Below are positions 14,484 through 22,959 of a stretch of DNA of 33,220 nucleotides, piece by piece. The stretch comes from Gammaproteobacteria bacterium UBA7310. Its GTDB lineage: Bacteria > Pseudomonadota > Gammaproteobacteria > Pseudomonadales > Ketobacteraceae. Made by a program: the position numbers and the translations under genes. Where the stretch lies: the NCBI GenBank assembly GCA_002471665.1, contig DKQK01000017.1, forward strand, positions 40,670-73,889, in the 5' to 3' direction. The notes under the pieces were generated by a model. The model saw nothing but the letters and a program-made list of their open reading frames with translations, did no database searches and was not told the origin of the DNA. Numbering within the stretch: position 1 is the first letter of the stretch; each line of letters begins with the position of its first letter.

Positions 14484-16326
14484 GATTGGGCTTCGGTAAG
14501 TTGTTTAGGTATTTGGGTTCAAAGGTGACGTTCACCAGCGTGCCACCCTGATCCGGACGGGTGATAGCCAGGTAACCATTCAGGTAATGACTGCGTTCCG
14601 CCAGAATAGAAAGGCCAAAATGATTGGGTTTGTTGGTGTCGGCGGACAGGCCGATGCCGTTGTCTTCAATGCGCAGCTCTATGGGCCCCTCCGCCTGCTG
14701 CCGGATGCTGACGTGGGCGTGGCTGGCGCGGGCATGTTTGCCGACGTTGCTGAGGGCCTCGCGAATGATGTGCAGGCAATGGGTTTCCTCATTGGCGTTC
14801 AGCGGACAGTGACCGATGCCGTAGTCGAGGCTGATCTGCAGTTGAAAACGCGCAGCGGCAGCGTCGATGGCCTTGCGCACCGCCCGCTCAAACTCGGGTT
14901 CGTTGACGTTGATGCGGAAAGTACTGATCAGTTCCCGCAGCTGGCGGTAGGATTCATTGAGGCCTTCCTGTACCTGATCGATGGTGTCGTTCAGTTCATT
15001 GGTGTCGGCGGCTTTTTCCAGCAGTTTGCGCAGGCGCGCCGTTTGCATTTTTTGCGAGGAAAGGGATTGCGCCAAAGAGTCATGCAGTTCACGGGCGATG
15101 GCGGCGCGCTCTTCGGCCAGGGCCAGTTGTGAGTGTTGGTGGCTCAACTGTGCCAGGCTTTGAGTGGTGGCAAAGACTTCGCTCAGGGCGCAGAGCAGAT
15201 TGCGTTGCCAGGGTTGCATCGACTGCCCGGGGTGCAGCTCCACACTGATGTCGCCCACATGGTGCTGGTCACTGCTCACCGGAAACATAACCACTTCTTT
15301 AAGATGGGGCGCAAATACGGTTTTGTCGGCCTGTGCCCGGCAATTGTCACAATCGGGTTTGCGGCAAAAGCTGGGTTTGGGCAGGTGATCGGATGTGATC
15401 AGCCGGTAGGCCGGGCCACTGTCCTGTTTGCGCAGGCACAAAGACACGGCGCCCAGATTCATCAGGCTCTGAACCTCCGCCAGTATCTGAGGTACCGCCT
15501 GGTAGAAATCATCCGGTTTGGAAAACAGGCGGCGGGAGGTTTCGTGTAACAGGCGCAGGGATTCATTGGATTGCTGCAGCTGCCGGGTTTTATTTTTTAC
15601 CCGCTGTTCAAGATCGCTGTACAGTTCCGCCAGTTGCTCAGCCATGCGGTTAATGGTGTCGCCCAGCAGCCCCAGCTCATCAGGGTGCGGGTATTGCACC
15701 CGGGTGCTGAAATTCCCTTCCTGCAGGCGTTGTACCGCATGCATGAACTGGCGCAACGGTGTGACCCATTTTCTGTGCACCACCACCAGCAGCAGGGCAG
15801 ACAGTGAAAACAGCACCAACAGGGAAATGGCCTGCAGGGTGCTCAGGGTTTTGACTTTGGCTTCGGATTCCTGTTGCAGCAACTGCACCGCCTGATCGAT
15901 GCGGGTAACGTAGGATTCCACCATGGCGCTGACATCGTCCGCATTGCGGTTCGGGTCCAGCAGGGCGGGTTTTAGGGCCTGCTCCCAATCCTGCTTCAGC
16001 AATGTCAGCTGGGCTTTGAATGGCTCGCTGTGCCGGTAGGTGGCCCGGCGCTCCAGTAAAAGGTCGTGTAATTTTTCCTCATAGAGTGCGATCTGCCGGT
16101 CCAGCTCGGCCGCCGGATCCTGTTTCAGGCGTGAGGTCAGGATCCGGTATGACTGCATGCGCATGGAACCGGCCAGATTGATGGCAGCGGCGTCCCCACG
16201 CAGGGTGTCTGTCGCCAGCATGGCCACCGCGGTGGCCACCAGAGCGGCCAGCGCAATGCCGGCCAGGCTCAGGTTCAGCTGCATGGCGGTAGAGCGCCTG
16301 GGTGAGTTGTTGGAGAAGCTGCTCAT
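14443..16326 (-). CDS. narX: NarX-type nitrate/nitrite sensor histidine kinase
   Basis: This is an inner-membrane sensor kinase of 627 residues from ATG 16326. In order: transmembrane helix 1 (about 17-38); the nitrate-binding P-box (AAAINLAGSMRMQSYR, 46-61), nearly identical to the NarX/NarQ signature; a periplasmic helical bundle; transmembrane helix 2 (about 165-183); HAMP (184-240); a GAF-like central module with a Cys cluster C321-x4-C326-xx-C329 as known in NarX/NarQ; a HisKA_3 dimerisation domain with the phospho-His H415 (ARELHDSLAQSLS); and an HATPase domain (EDNGIGL). A longer reading starts at 16371 (adding 15 residues with two Cys), but it has no ribosome site. The gene overlaps narL, so the pair is one operon. 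Confidence 0.9.
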   Translation of the reverse strand: MSSFSNNSPRRSTAMQLNLSLAGIALAALVATAVAMLATDTLRGDAAAINLAGSMRMQSYRILTSRLKQDPAAELDRQIALYEEKLHDLLLERRATYRHSEPFKAQLTLLKQDWEQALKPALLDPNRNADDVSAMVESYVTRIDQAVQLLQQESEAKVKTLSTLQAISLLVLFSLSALLLVVVHRKWVTPLRQFMHAVQRLQEGNFSTRVQYPHPDELGLLGDTINRMAEQLAELYSDLEQRVKNKTRQLQQSNESLRLLHETSRRLFSKPDDFYQAVPQILAEVQSLMNLGAVSLCLRKQDSGPAYRLITSDHLPKPSFCRKPDCDNCRAQADKTVFAPHLKEVVMFPVSSDQHHVGDISVELHPGQSMQPWQRNLLCALSEVFATTQSLAQLSHQHSQLALAEERAAIARELHDSLAQSLSSQKMQTARLRKLLEKAADTNELNDTIDQVQEGLNESYRQLRELISTFRINVNEPEFERAVRKAIDAAAARFQLQISLDYGIGHCPLNANEETHCLHIIREALSNVGKHARASHAHVSIRQQAEGPIELRIEDNGIGLSADTNKPNHFGLSILAERSHYLNGYLAITRPDQGGTLVNVTFEPKYLNNLPKPNHVTEVSTDRISSG

Positions 16327-16416
16327 ATTCTCGGTGTATACGCATCCTTCGAGTTTGCAGACGCCTGACATTTCAGTATGCTGCCCGTATTCAATTCAGT
16401 TTAAAGGAAAATTCCC

Positions 16417-16947
16417 ATGTTGCGACTGATATCGGTCAGTCTTGCGGCCATCGCCATGATCCTGAGCGGCTGTGCCCAGAAACTGGCCAATTACGACTAT
16501 GATCCCGGCTTTGGGTTCAGCGAATATCAGGATTATGCGTTGCAGCAGAGCGCAAAGCAGAGTTACCAGTCGTTGGATGGCAGCCGTATTGAAGCGGCCA
16601 TCCAGCAGAACCTCAACGGCCGTTACAACCTGGTGCCGGGCAGTGAGGCGGATTTTATCGTGCACTACTATGTGCAGGCGGAGCGCAAGATCGATAATTC
16701 CGGTGTCAGCTTCGGGTTTGGCTTCGGCGTCAGCAGCAATGTGGGCGTGGGGGTCAGCACCGGCCCATCGGCGCGGGAGAAAACCGAAGGTCAGCTGGTG
16801 CTGGAGGTGGTGGACAGGGCCAGCGATAAGCTGGTGTGGACCGCCAAAGCCACGCGGACCCTGAAGGACAGCATGAACCCAACCCAACGGGATTATCTGG
16901 TGCAGGATGTGGTGCAGGAAATGCTGGCAAATTTCCCACCCCGCTGA
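16417..16947 (+). CDS. DUF4136-family lipoprotein
   Basis: This is a predicted lipoprotein of 176 residues with a signal peptide and lipobox ILSG-C19, followed by a DUF4136-type domain. It shows the usual start (LANYDYDPGFGFSEYQDY), a middle ADFIVHYYVQAE strand, and a Gly-rich GFGFGVSSNVGVGVSTG turn, then LVLEVVDRASDKLVWTA. DUF4136 proteins are common envelope lipoproteins of unknown function. A GGAAA ribosome site is just upstream. It is divergent from narX with only 90 nt between the starts, so their promoters share this stretch. I see no functional link to denitrification in the protein itself. Confidence 0.85.
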   Translation: MLRLISVSLAAIAMILSGCAQKLANYDYDPGFGFSEYQDYALQQSAKQSYQSLDGSRIEAAIQQNLNGRYNLVPGSEADFIVHYYVQAERKIDNSGVSFGFGFGVSSNVGVGVSTGPSAREKTEGQLVLEVVDRASDKLVWTAKATRTLKDSMNPTQRDYLVQDVVQEMLANFPPR

Positions 16948-17075
16948 ACCTGGCCTGCCGAGATGATTCCGTTTTGGGGGTAACTAACGGTATACTTGCG
17001 GCCTTCCATGAATTGTAACCGTTTCGACCGGGGCCTGAAGCGTCGCGAAGCATTCTGTAGAGAGGAAATGATCAT

Positions 17076-17552
17076 ATGGGCAAGTTGAAGCAAGTCATTG
17101 TTTCTTTAGCAGTATTTTTGAGTTTGGGGGTTTCCGGTCAAGCGCTGGCGTCCAAGTTGGTGGATCAGTCCGGCAGTGATGAACCGTTGGGCATGCGCTC
17201 CATAATGAGCCCTGCCAAGATCGATGCGCGCACTCAGCCGGAGGCGCAAGTGTGCGTACAGGGCGAAGACTGCGGCAGTGCGGCGGCGGTCACCACGGCT
17301 GCGGCAGAAACCGAGAAAACGCCGGAAGAGCTCTACGGCACCTGTGCTGCCTGCCATGACACCGGTGCTGCCGGTGCTCCCAAAACCGGCGACACTGCCG
17401 CCTGGGCGCCGCGTATTGCCCAGGGCAAAGACACCCTGTATACCCATGCCATCAAGGGCTTCAACATGATGCCCCCCATGGGTACCTGCGCGGCCTGCTC
17501 GGAAGATGACATCAAGGCGATTGTTGATTACATGGTGGAAAAATCCCAGTAA
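17076..17552 (+). CDS. Cytochrome c5-family protein
   Basis: This is a periplasmic monoheme cytochrome c of 158 residues with a signal peptide (about 1-25, ending QALA). A flexible region follows (about 26-85) with a C-x5-C pair (VCVQGEDCG). The c5 domain has heme site C-AA-C-H (CAACHDTG), Met ligand in MMPPMG, and the family's second Cys pair (GTCAACSEDD), expected to form a disulfide. c5 cytochromes carry electrons from the bc1 complex to oxidases and, in some bacteria, to nitrite or NO reductases. Its place between the narXL/nor block and a terminator makes it a candidate donor to NirS or NorC, but no FNR box is seen upstream. The ribosome site GAGAGGA is 9 nt before ATG. Confidence 0.88.
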   Translation: MGKLKQVIVSLAVFLSLGVSGQALASKLVDQSGSDEPLGMRSIMSPAKIDARTQPEAQVCVQGEDCGSAAAVTTAAAETEKTPEELYGTCAACHDTGAAGAPKTGDTAAWAPRIAQGKDTLYTHAIKGFNMMPPMGTCAACSEDDIKAIVDYMVEKSQ

Positions 17553-17564
17553 GTCGGCAGCCTT

Positions 17565-17601
17565 AAAAAAGCCCCGTCGAGTTTCGGCGGGGCTTTTTTT
17601 T
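17565..17601 (+). terminator. Rho-independent terminator after cytochrome c5
   Basis: The stem GCCCCGTCG / CGGCGGGGC (one G-T pair, loop AGTTT) spans 17571-17593, followed by eight T. An A run on the left makes it possibly bidirectional. It separates the cytochrome from the kinase gene downstream. Confidence 0.93.
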
Positions 17602-17717
17602 GTCCGGGGCCTGTTCACCCCTTGCTTGAGCCGGGCAAAAAAGCAGAAATTTGTTAGTAAAGCCGCTATATTTGAAGGGATATCATCCAAAAATCAAATA
17701 GCTACAGGAATCTTCAT

Positions 17718-19964
17718 TTGTATCGACTGGATGGCCGGGTCTTACTGCCTACCCGAATTGGCCTGCTGTCACTCTTCCTTGTACTGCCCCTGTTGGTGCT
17801 GTTGGTTCAGCTCATTTACGGCGTGGAGGAGCGCATTGAAGCCATTGATCGCAAATTGACAGCGGTCAGCGATATTCGGATTTTGCAGAGCATGGTGGAT
17901 CTGGCGGAGCGGTTGCGGGATCTCAGTGTCATCGTGGTCTATGACCGGTCGGAGGAACTGGAGTCGGAGTACGAGCGCCAGCGGCAGGAGTTGCTGGGGG
18001 CGGTGAAGCAACTGGAACAGAATGTGGGGTTCAGCCAGGAAAACCCCATTATGGAGCTGACGTATCCCAGGATTATCAAGCAGATACGCCGTGTGCGGCC
18101 GGTGCTGGGCGCAGAGCTGTATACCCCGGATGTGGCCTTCCGCGAACACCAACCGCTGGTGGAAACCCTGCAGCAGATCCAGTTCCGGCTGGCGGATCAG
18201 GGTGGCCTGTTCAGCGATCGCAATGATATATCCCTCAACCTGATCTATCTGGCGCTGGATGAGTTCAGTGATCTCACCACGGATCTGGGGCGGGCCCGCT
18301 CCTACGGCAGCCTGTACCTGAGGATCGGCCATGTGCCATCGGATGGAGTGGACAGCCTGGAGCGCATATACGAGCGCCTGGTGCTGCAGCACGACCGCCT
18401 GAATATTCGCGTCAATCAATTGCTCAAGAATCACCCGAATCTCGCAGAGCGGGCCCCTTTCAAGTCGGTACCCTGGAATCTGTTGCAGAGTGCCGCCCAG
18501 ACCCTGGATGACGAAGTCATTCAGTCGGCGGACCTGGATACCCCCTGGCGGGATTTTTATCAGCGCATCAGTGGCTATGTGGTGACCTCATCAGTGTACC
18601 GTGATCAGATTCTCTCCCTGATGCAGATGCAGTATCAGCAGGAACGCCAGGCCGCCGCCGATCAGCAGAAATGGACCCTGGCCGGAGTGGCGCTGCTGGT
18701 GCTGCTGTATATGGTGATTTACATCGTTGACTTGCGGGAGGCTTCCACCCGGCAAAAAGAGCGCCAGCAAAAGGAGGCTGCGGAAGCCGCCGACCGGGCC
18801 AAGAGCCAGTTCCTGGCCACCATGAGCCACGAGATCCGCACGCCCATCAACGGGGTGCTGGGGATGGTGGATCTGCTGTCCAGTACGCCGTTGAATGAAG
18901 AGCAGAAAAACTACCTCATGGCACTGAAAAGTTCCGGTCAGACGCTGCTTTCGGTAATCAATGATGTGCTGGATTATTCCAAAATTGAAGCCGGCAAGCT
19001 GCAGATCGACAACACCGTGTTTGACCTGCGCCAGGTGGTCAATGAATCCCTGGCCCTGTTCAAACCGCTGTTCCGCCAGAAAGGCATTGAACTCAATATT
19101 TCATTTGAAAAGTCGGTGCCCACTCTGGTGAATTGTGATCCCCAGCGATTGCGGCAGATTCTGATGAATCTGGTGGGCAATGGATTGAAGTTTACCGAGC
19201 AGGGATCGGTGAATGTGCGGCTGTCGGTGAAAAGCACCGAAGAGCGTACGTTTTTGTATGGCGTGGTCCGTGATACCGGTATCGGAATGGACAGCCAGCA
19301 ACAGTCGGAGCTGTTCAAACAATTTTCCCAGGCCGACCGCACCATCTCCCGCCGCTATGGCGGCACCGGGCTGGGATTGGCCATCTGTCAGCGCCTGTGT
19401 CATCTCATGGGGGGTGAAATCGGGGTCAGCAGCAAGCGTGCCGGTGGTACCACCTTCTGGTTTACCCTGGCCCTGCAGGAGATTGATGAAACCCGCCTGT
19501 CGGGCTTTGAAACCGCAGATCAGACAGTGCGTGAGGAGCATTTCCGCAGCGCCTTGCGCGGCAAAAGAATTCTGGTGGCGGAAGACAACAAGGTGAATCA
19601 GATGGTGATTCAGGGTATGTTGAAGAAAGCCGGGGTGACAGTGGACCTGGTGGAGAACGGCATGCTGGCCTATCAGAAAGTGGTGGAAGAAGGTGAACGT
19701 TACGACTGTATATTGATGGATTGGGAAATGCCGGAGTGGGATGGTATCACCGCCGCGCGGCGGATTCTGAGTTGGGAACGCCGCAAAGGCAAGCCGGAAT
19801 CATTGATTGTTGCACTGACTGCCCATGTCTTGTCAGACTACGAGGCTCAGGCCACGGAAGTGGGAATGAAAGGGTTCCTGAAGAAGCCCATCGATCGGGA
19901 TGCCCTGTTTAATAATTTGATCATGTTATTGAAACAACAACAACGACAGGACAATAACAGGTAG
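17718..19964 (+). CDS. Hybrid sensor histidine kinase/response regulator
   Basis: This is an inner-membrane hybrid kinase of 748 residues. It starts at TTG 17718, chosen because AGGAA lies 7 nt upstream and the first residues (MYRLDGRVLLPTRIG) lead straight into transmembrane helix 1 (about 12-34). A large helical periplasmic sensor region (about 36-318) follows, of no family I recognise, then transmembrane helix 2 (319-337), a coiled coil, HisKA with H371 (ATMSHEIRTP), HATPase (DTGIGM, GGTGLGLAI), and a receiver domain with D668 (CILMDWEMP), T701 and K722/K723. There is no Hpt or output domain, so the signal must pass to a separate protein. It is followed 4 nt later by the DUF1329 gene. The signal it senses is unknown. 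Confidence 0.93.
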   Translation: MYRLDGRVLLPTRIGLLSLFLVLPLLVLLVQLIYGVEERIEAIDRKLTAVSDIRILQSMVDLAERLRDLSVIVVYDRSEELESEYERQRQELLGAVKQLEQNVGFSQENPIMELTYPRIIKQIRRVRPVLGAELYTPDVAFREHQPLVETLQQIQFRLADQGGLFSDRNDISLNLIYLALDEFSDLTTDLGRARSYGSLYLRIGHVPSDGVDSLERIYERLVLQHDRLNIRVNQLLKNHPNLAERAPFKSVPWNLLQSAAQTLDDEVIQSADLDTPWRDFYQRISGYVVTSSVYRDQILSLMQMQYQQERQAAADQQKWTLAGVALLVLLYMVIYIVDLREASTRQKERQQKEAAEAADRAKSQFLATMSHEIRTPINGVLGMVDLLSSTPLNEEQKNYLMALKSSGQTLLSVINDVLDYSKIEAGKLQIDNTVFDLRQVVNESLALFKPLFRQKGIELNISFEKSVPTLVNCDPQRLRQILMNLVGNGLKFTEQGSVNVRLSVKSTEERTFLYGVVRDTGIGMDSQQQSELFKQFSQADRTISRRYGGTGLGLAICQRLCHLMGGEIGVSSKRAGGTTFWFTLALQEIDETRLSGFETADQTVREEHFRSALRGKRILVAEDNKVNQMVIQGMLKKAGVTVDLVENGMLAYQKVVEEGERYDCILMDWEMPEWDGITAARRILSWERRKGKPESLIVALTAHVLSDYEAQATEVGMKGFLKKPIDRDALFNNLIMLLKQQQRQDNNR

Positions 19965-19968
19965 CCAT

Positions 19969-21297
19969 ATGAAGGTGTCTTTAATCCGCACGCCGTTGCT
20001 GGTGCTGTGCACTGTGCTGTGCAGCGTGCCCTTGCCGGCGGCCACACTGGGGCAGGAACTCACCCCGGTGGGAGCCCAGCGGGCGGGTAATGCCGACGGC
20101 TCCATTCCCCGCTGGAGTGCGGATCAACTCAGTGATGAAGCGCATCTGCAATGGATGCAGCGCATCACCAGAGAAGAGCCCCTTTACATCATTACCGCGG
20201 ATAACCTGCAGCGCTACCGCCAGTGGCTGGCGCCGGGGCTGCTGAAAATGTTTGAATTGCACCCGGAGAGCTTCAGTATTCCCGTCTATCCAACCCACCG
20301 TACAGCGCGCCAGCCGCAATGGACACACGATTACATTCGCCGCAACCTGGAGGACGCCCGCATCAGTGAAAGCGGTGACGAGCTGCTGGCGGCCTGGCCC
20401 GGTATTCCCTTTCCCAAACCGCAGACGGCGCAGGAAGTCATCTGGAATCATCAGACCCGTTGGAAAGGTGTGTTTATCTCACTGCACCTGTTTGAGAGCA
20501 CGGTGTATCCCAACCTGCTGGTGGATTCCCTGGAAACCATCATCGAAACCTATGCCCAGTTGTACGATCGCAGCCGCCAAAGCCCGCAGCTGGATTCCCG
20601 AAATATTTACTATTTTTCCCATATTCTGGGGCCCGCGCGGCTGGCCGGTGGTGGCCTGTTGATCCATGACAGCCTGCAGCCGATCCGGCAGCCCCGCCAG
20701 TCCTGGATCTACATCACCGGGGAGCGGCGCATGCGCCGTTCTCCGGCCACCGGCTACGATTCCCCTTTGTTCAATTCCGAAGGCCTGCGGGTGGCAGATG
20801 AGATTGATATCTTCAACGGGCCGCTGGATCGGTATGACTGGGAGCTGGTGGGCAAGCGCGAAATGCTGATTCCCTACAATAACCAGAAGATGCGCTATAA
20901 CCGTTGCGATGATCCCCAGGCGTTGTTGCCGTACCATATCTCACCCCATGCCATGCGCTTTGAGAAGCACCGGGTATGGGTGGTGGAGGCGCGCCTGAAA
21001 CAGGATAAACGGCATATTTATAAGCGCCGGACTTTCTACGTGGATGAGGATACCTGGAGTATCGTCCTGGTGGACATCTACGACAAGAACGATGACTTGT
21101 GGCGCTTTACCATGCGCTTCTCCGCTTATTACGAAGAGATGCCGGGCATGTTTTCATCGCTGGATGCCTACCATGACCTGCAGGACGGGGCTTATTTTCT
21201 GCAGTGCAGCGCCGGGGAAGGCACCGAGTTTTTCACAGAACCACCCCCGGATGGCTATTTTACCCCCGCCAGTATCCGTAAGCGCATGAAACGGTAG
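19969..21297 (+). CDS. DUF1329 domain protein
   Basis: The protein has 442 residues with an N-terminal signal peptide (about 1-25, ending PAAA) and a DUF1329 domain over most of its length. The family start is clear (LTPVGAQRAGNADGSIPRW), as are the later RRSPATGYDSP and KRRTFYVDEDTWSIVLVDIYD segments. DUF1329 proteins have a LolB-like fold and are found at the cell envelope, often near RND transporters or outer-membrane proteins; their role is not settled. The start is 4 nt after the kinase stop (TAG-CCAT-ATG), so the two are probably one operon. The mature N terminus has no lipobox Cys in the expected place, so it is likely a soluble periplasmic form. Confidence 0.88.
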   Translation: MKVSLIRTPLLVLCTVLCSVPLPAATLGQELTPVGAQRAGNADGSIPRWSADQLSDEAHLQWMQRITREEPLYIITADNLQRYRQWLAPGLLKMFELHPESFSIPVYPTHRTARQPQWTHDYIRRNLEDARISESGDELLAAWPGIPFPKPQTAQEVIWNHQTRWKGVFISLHLFESTVYPNLLVDSLETIIETYAQLYDRSRQSPQLDSRNIYYFSHILGPARLAGGGLLIHDSLQPIRQPRQSWIYITGERRMRRSPATGYDSPLFNSEGLRVADEIDIFNGPLDRYDWELVGKREMLIPYNNQKMRYNRCDDPQALLPYHISPHAMRFEKHRVWVVEARLKQDKRHIYKRRTFYVDEDTWSIVLVDIYDKNDDLWRFTMRFSAYYEEMPGMFSSLDAYHDLQDGAYFLQCSAGEGTEFFTEPPPDGYFTPASIRKRMKR

Positions 21298-21315
21298 GGC
21301 GTGATTCATCATGGT

Positions 21316-21336
21316 GCACCATGCACCATGCACCAT
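21316..21336. repeat. Three tandem copies of GCACCAT
   Basis: Three perfect head-to-tail 7-bp units lie between the DUF1329 stop and ureD. The left end overlaps a 12-bp palindrome, ATGGTGCACCAT (21311-21322). No function is evident; slippage at such a tract is likely. Confidence 0.8.
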
Positions 21337-21371
21337 GCATTATAGTGCTTGAGCCGCTTGTGTGGGGTTGC

Positions 21372-21387
21372 TGGCACAGGGAATGGT
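21372..21387 (+). promoter_or_regulatory. Possible sigma-54-like promoter upstream of ureD
   Basis: TGGCACAGGGAATGGT has a perfect -24 element (TGGCAC), but the -12 element reads ATGGT where TTGCW is expected, with G replacing the key C. A start near 21398 would leave about 49 nt before ureD. Nitrogen-controlled sigma-54 promoters occur at urease operons, hence the mention; the mismatch makes this weak. Confidence 0.25.
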
Positions 21388-21446
21388 TTTTGCTTTTCAA
21401 CGCCCACTTCTATATAAAAAACAGTCCGTCATCAGAGGCCTATAGC

Positions 21447-22301
21447 ATGAACGCCATTGCAACCCCGGTACAGTCCGGCTGGTCTGCATCCCTTGCCCTG
21501 GAGTTTGAACGGCGCGGCCCGCGCACGGCACTGGTCCGTAACCGCCATGATGGGCCACTGCGGGTGCAGCGCCCGTTTTATCCGGAAGCCAACGGACAGG
21601 CTCACGTTTACATCCTGCATCCACCGGGCGGTATTGTGGCGGGCGACAGCCTGGCCATCAGCAGCACGGTGCGTGAGCATGCCCATGCCCTGGTGACCAC
21701 CCCTTCCGCCGGCCGCGTGTATTGTTCCAATCGCCAGCGACAGCTGCAGACCCAGCAGGTCACCATGGCCGTGGAGCCCGGCGCCTTTGGTGAGTGGTTG
21801 CCCCAGGAGAACATTGTTTTCAATGCGGCGCAGGCCATCAACCATACCCACATTCAGCTGCAATCCGGTGCCCGCTTTATTGGCTGGGAGATTACCTGCC
21901 TGGGTCGGCCCGCCTCCCAGGAGTGGTTTGAAGCGGGCAGCCTGCTGCAACATTTTGAGATCACCCTGGATGGCCTGCCGTGGTTGGTGGAGCGCAGCCG
22001 TTTTGACGGCGGCAGCCCCATGCTGCAGGCGCGCTGGGGCTTGCACGGATACCCGGCGCTGGCCACACTGGTGTGCACGCTGGAAGATGAACACACGGAG
22101 CAGGGGCTGCGGGATTTGTGCGGGCAACATCGTGGTGAACACCTCAGTATTGAAGTCACGCAATTACCGGGCCTGGTGGTGATGCGGGCCCAGGCACAGC
22201 AGGCGGCGCCCATCAAGAACGCATTTTTTGCCGCGTGGCGATTGCTGCGGCGTAGCCTGCAGAACACCGAGGCGGTGGCACCCCGCATCTGGTTTACCTG
22301 A
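21447..22301 (+). CDS. ureD: UreD, urease accessory protein
   Basis: UreD (UreH in some species) is a cytoplasmic scaffold that binds apo-urease and recruits UreF and UreG for nickel insertion. It has 284 residues from ATG 21447, which has AGAGG 8 nt upstream. An open frame extends 42 codons further up but begins inside the GCACCAT repeat and is not supported. The family segments are clear: HPPGGIVAGDSL, TTPSAGRVY, GEWLPQENIVFN and SGARFIGWEITCLGRP. It is the first gene of ureDABCEF, with ureA 38 nt downstream. Confidence 0.93.
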   Translation: MNAIATPVQSGWSASLALEFERRGPRTALVRNRHDGPLRVQRPFYPEANGQAHVYILHPPGGIVAGDSLAISSTVREHAHALVTTPSAGRVYCSNRQRQLQTQQVTMAVEPGAFGEWLPQENIVFNAAQAINHTHIQLQSGARFIGWEITCLGRPASQEWFEAGSLLQHFEITLDGLPWLVERSRFDGGSPMLQARWGLHGYPALATLVCTLEDEHTEQGLRDLCGQHRGEHLSIEVTQLPGLVVMRAQAQQAAPIKNAFFAAWRLLRRSLQNTEAVAPRIWFT

Positions 22302-22339
22302 TTTAATCTTTTACGAGCATAAGGCAACAGGATAACAAC

Positions 22340-22642
22340 ATGGAACTGACACCCCGCGAAAAAGACAAACTGCTGCTGTTCAGCGCAGCGCAATTGGCAG
22401 AACGGCGCAAGGCCCGTGGCCTCAAGCTGAATTATCCCGAAGCCGTCGCCCTGATTTCATTCGAAATCATTGAAGGCGCGCGGGATGGTAAAACCGTTGC
22501 TGAACTGATGGATTACGGGCGCACCCTGCTGACCCGGGATGATGTGATGGACGGTGTTGCAGAGATGATTCATGACGTGCAGGTGGAAGCAACCTTTCCG
22601 GACGGGACCAAACTGGTCACCGTCCATGACCCCATTGTTTAA
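22340..22642 (+). CDS. ureA: Urease gamma subunit
   Basis: This is the small structural subunit of urease, 100 residues, the standard bacterial length. It begins MELTPREKDKLLLF and carries the conserved ARGLKLNYPEAVALIS and TLLTRDDVMDGVAEMI segments. It assembles with UreB and UreC into a trimer of heterotrimers in the cytoplasm. AGGAT lies upstream of the ATG and ureB follows 11 nt after the stop. Confidence 0.96.
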   Translation: MELTPREKDKLLLFSAAQLAERRKARGLKLNYPEAVALISFEIIEGARDGKTVAELMDYGRTLLTRDDVMDGVAEMIHDVQVEATFPDGTKLVTVHDPIV

Positions 22643-22653
22643 GGAGGCAACCC

Positions 22654-22959
22654 ATGATTCCAGGTGAATTGATCACGGAACCGGGTGAATTGGAACTCAA
22701 CACCGGGCTGGCCACGGTGACCGTCACGGTGGCCAACACCGGTGATCGGCCCATTCAGGTGGGTTCCCATTACCACTTTTATGAAACCAATGCCGCCCTG
22801 GATTTTGATCGGGATAAGACCCGCGGTTATCGACTGGACATTGCCGCCGGCACCGCTGTGCGCTTTGAGCCCGGGCAAAGCCGGGAGGTGACCCTGGTGG
22901 CCTATGCCGGTGATAAAACCGTGTACGGTTTCCGCGGCATGGTGATGGGGAAACTGTAA
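22654..22959 (+). CDS. ureB: Urease beta subunit
   Basis: This is a structural urease subunit of 101 residues, with IPGELI at the start and the conserved DRPIQVGSHYHFYETN and RFEPGQSREVTLV segments. A perfect AGGAGG ribosome site precedes the ATG. The stop overlaps the ureC start (TAATG), which couples translation of the two subunits. Separate beta and gamma genes are the usual bacterial arrangement, unlike the fused form of Helicobacter. Confidence 0.96.
   Translation: MIPGELITEPGELELNTGLATVTVTVANTGDRPIQVGSHYHFYETNAALDFDRDKTRGYRLDIAAGTAVRFEPGQSREVTLVAYAGDKTVYGFRGMVMGKL

Noticed and set aside
16967..16982. GGGGGTA heptamer upstream of cytochrome c5 as a NarL site
   Set aside because: The partner half matches only 4 of 7 and there is no FNR box at the spacing seen at nirS and norC.
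21321..21446. 42-codon N-terminal extension of UreD
   Set aside because: It begins inside the tandem repeat, has no ribosome site and is not part of the UreD family; ATG 21447 has a good site.
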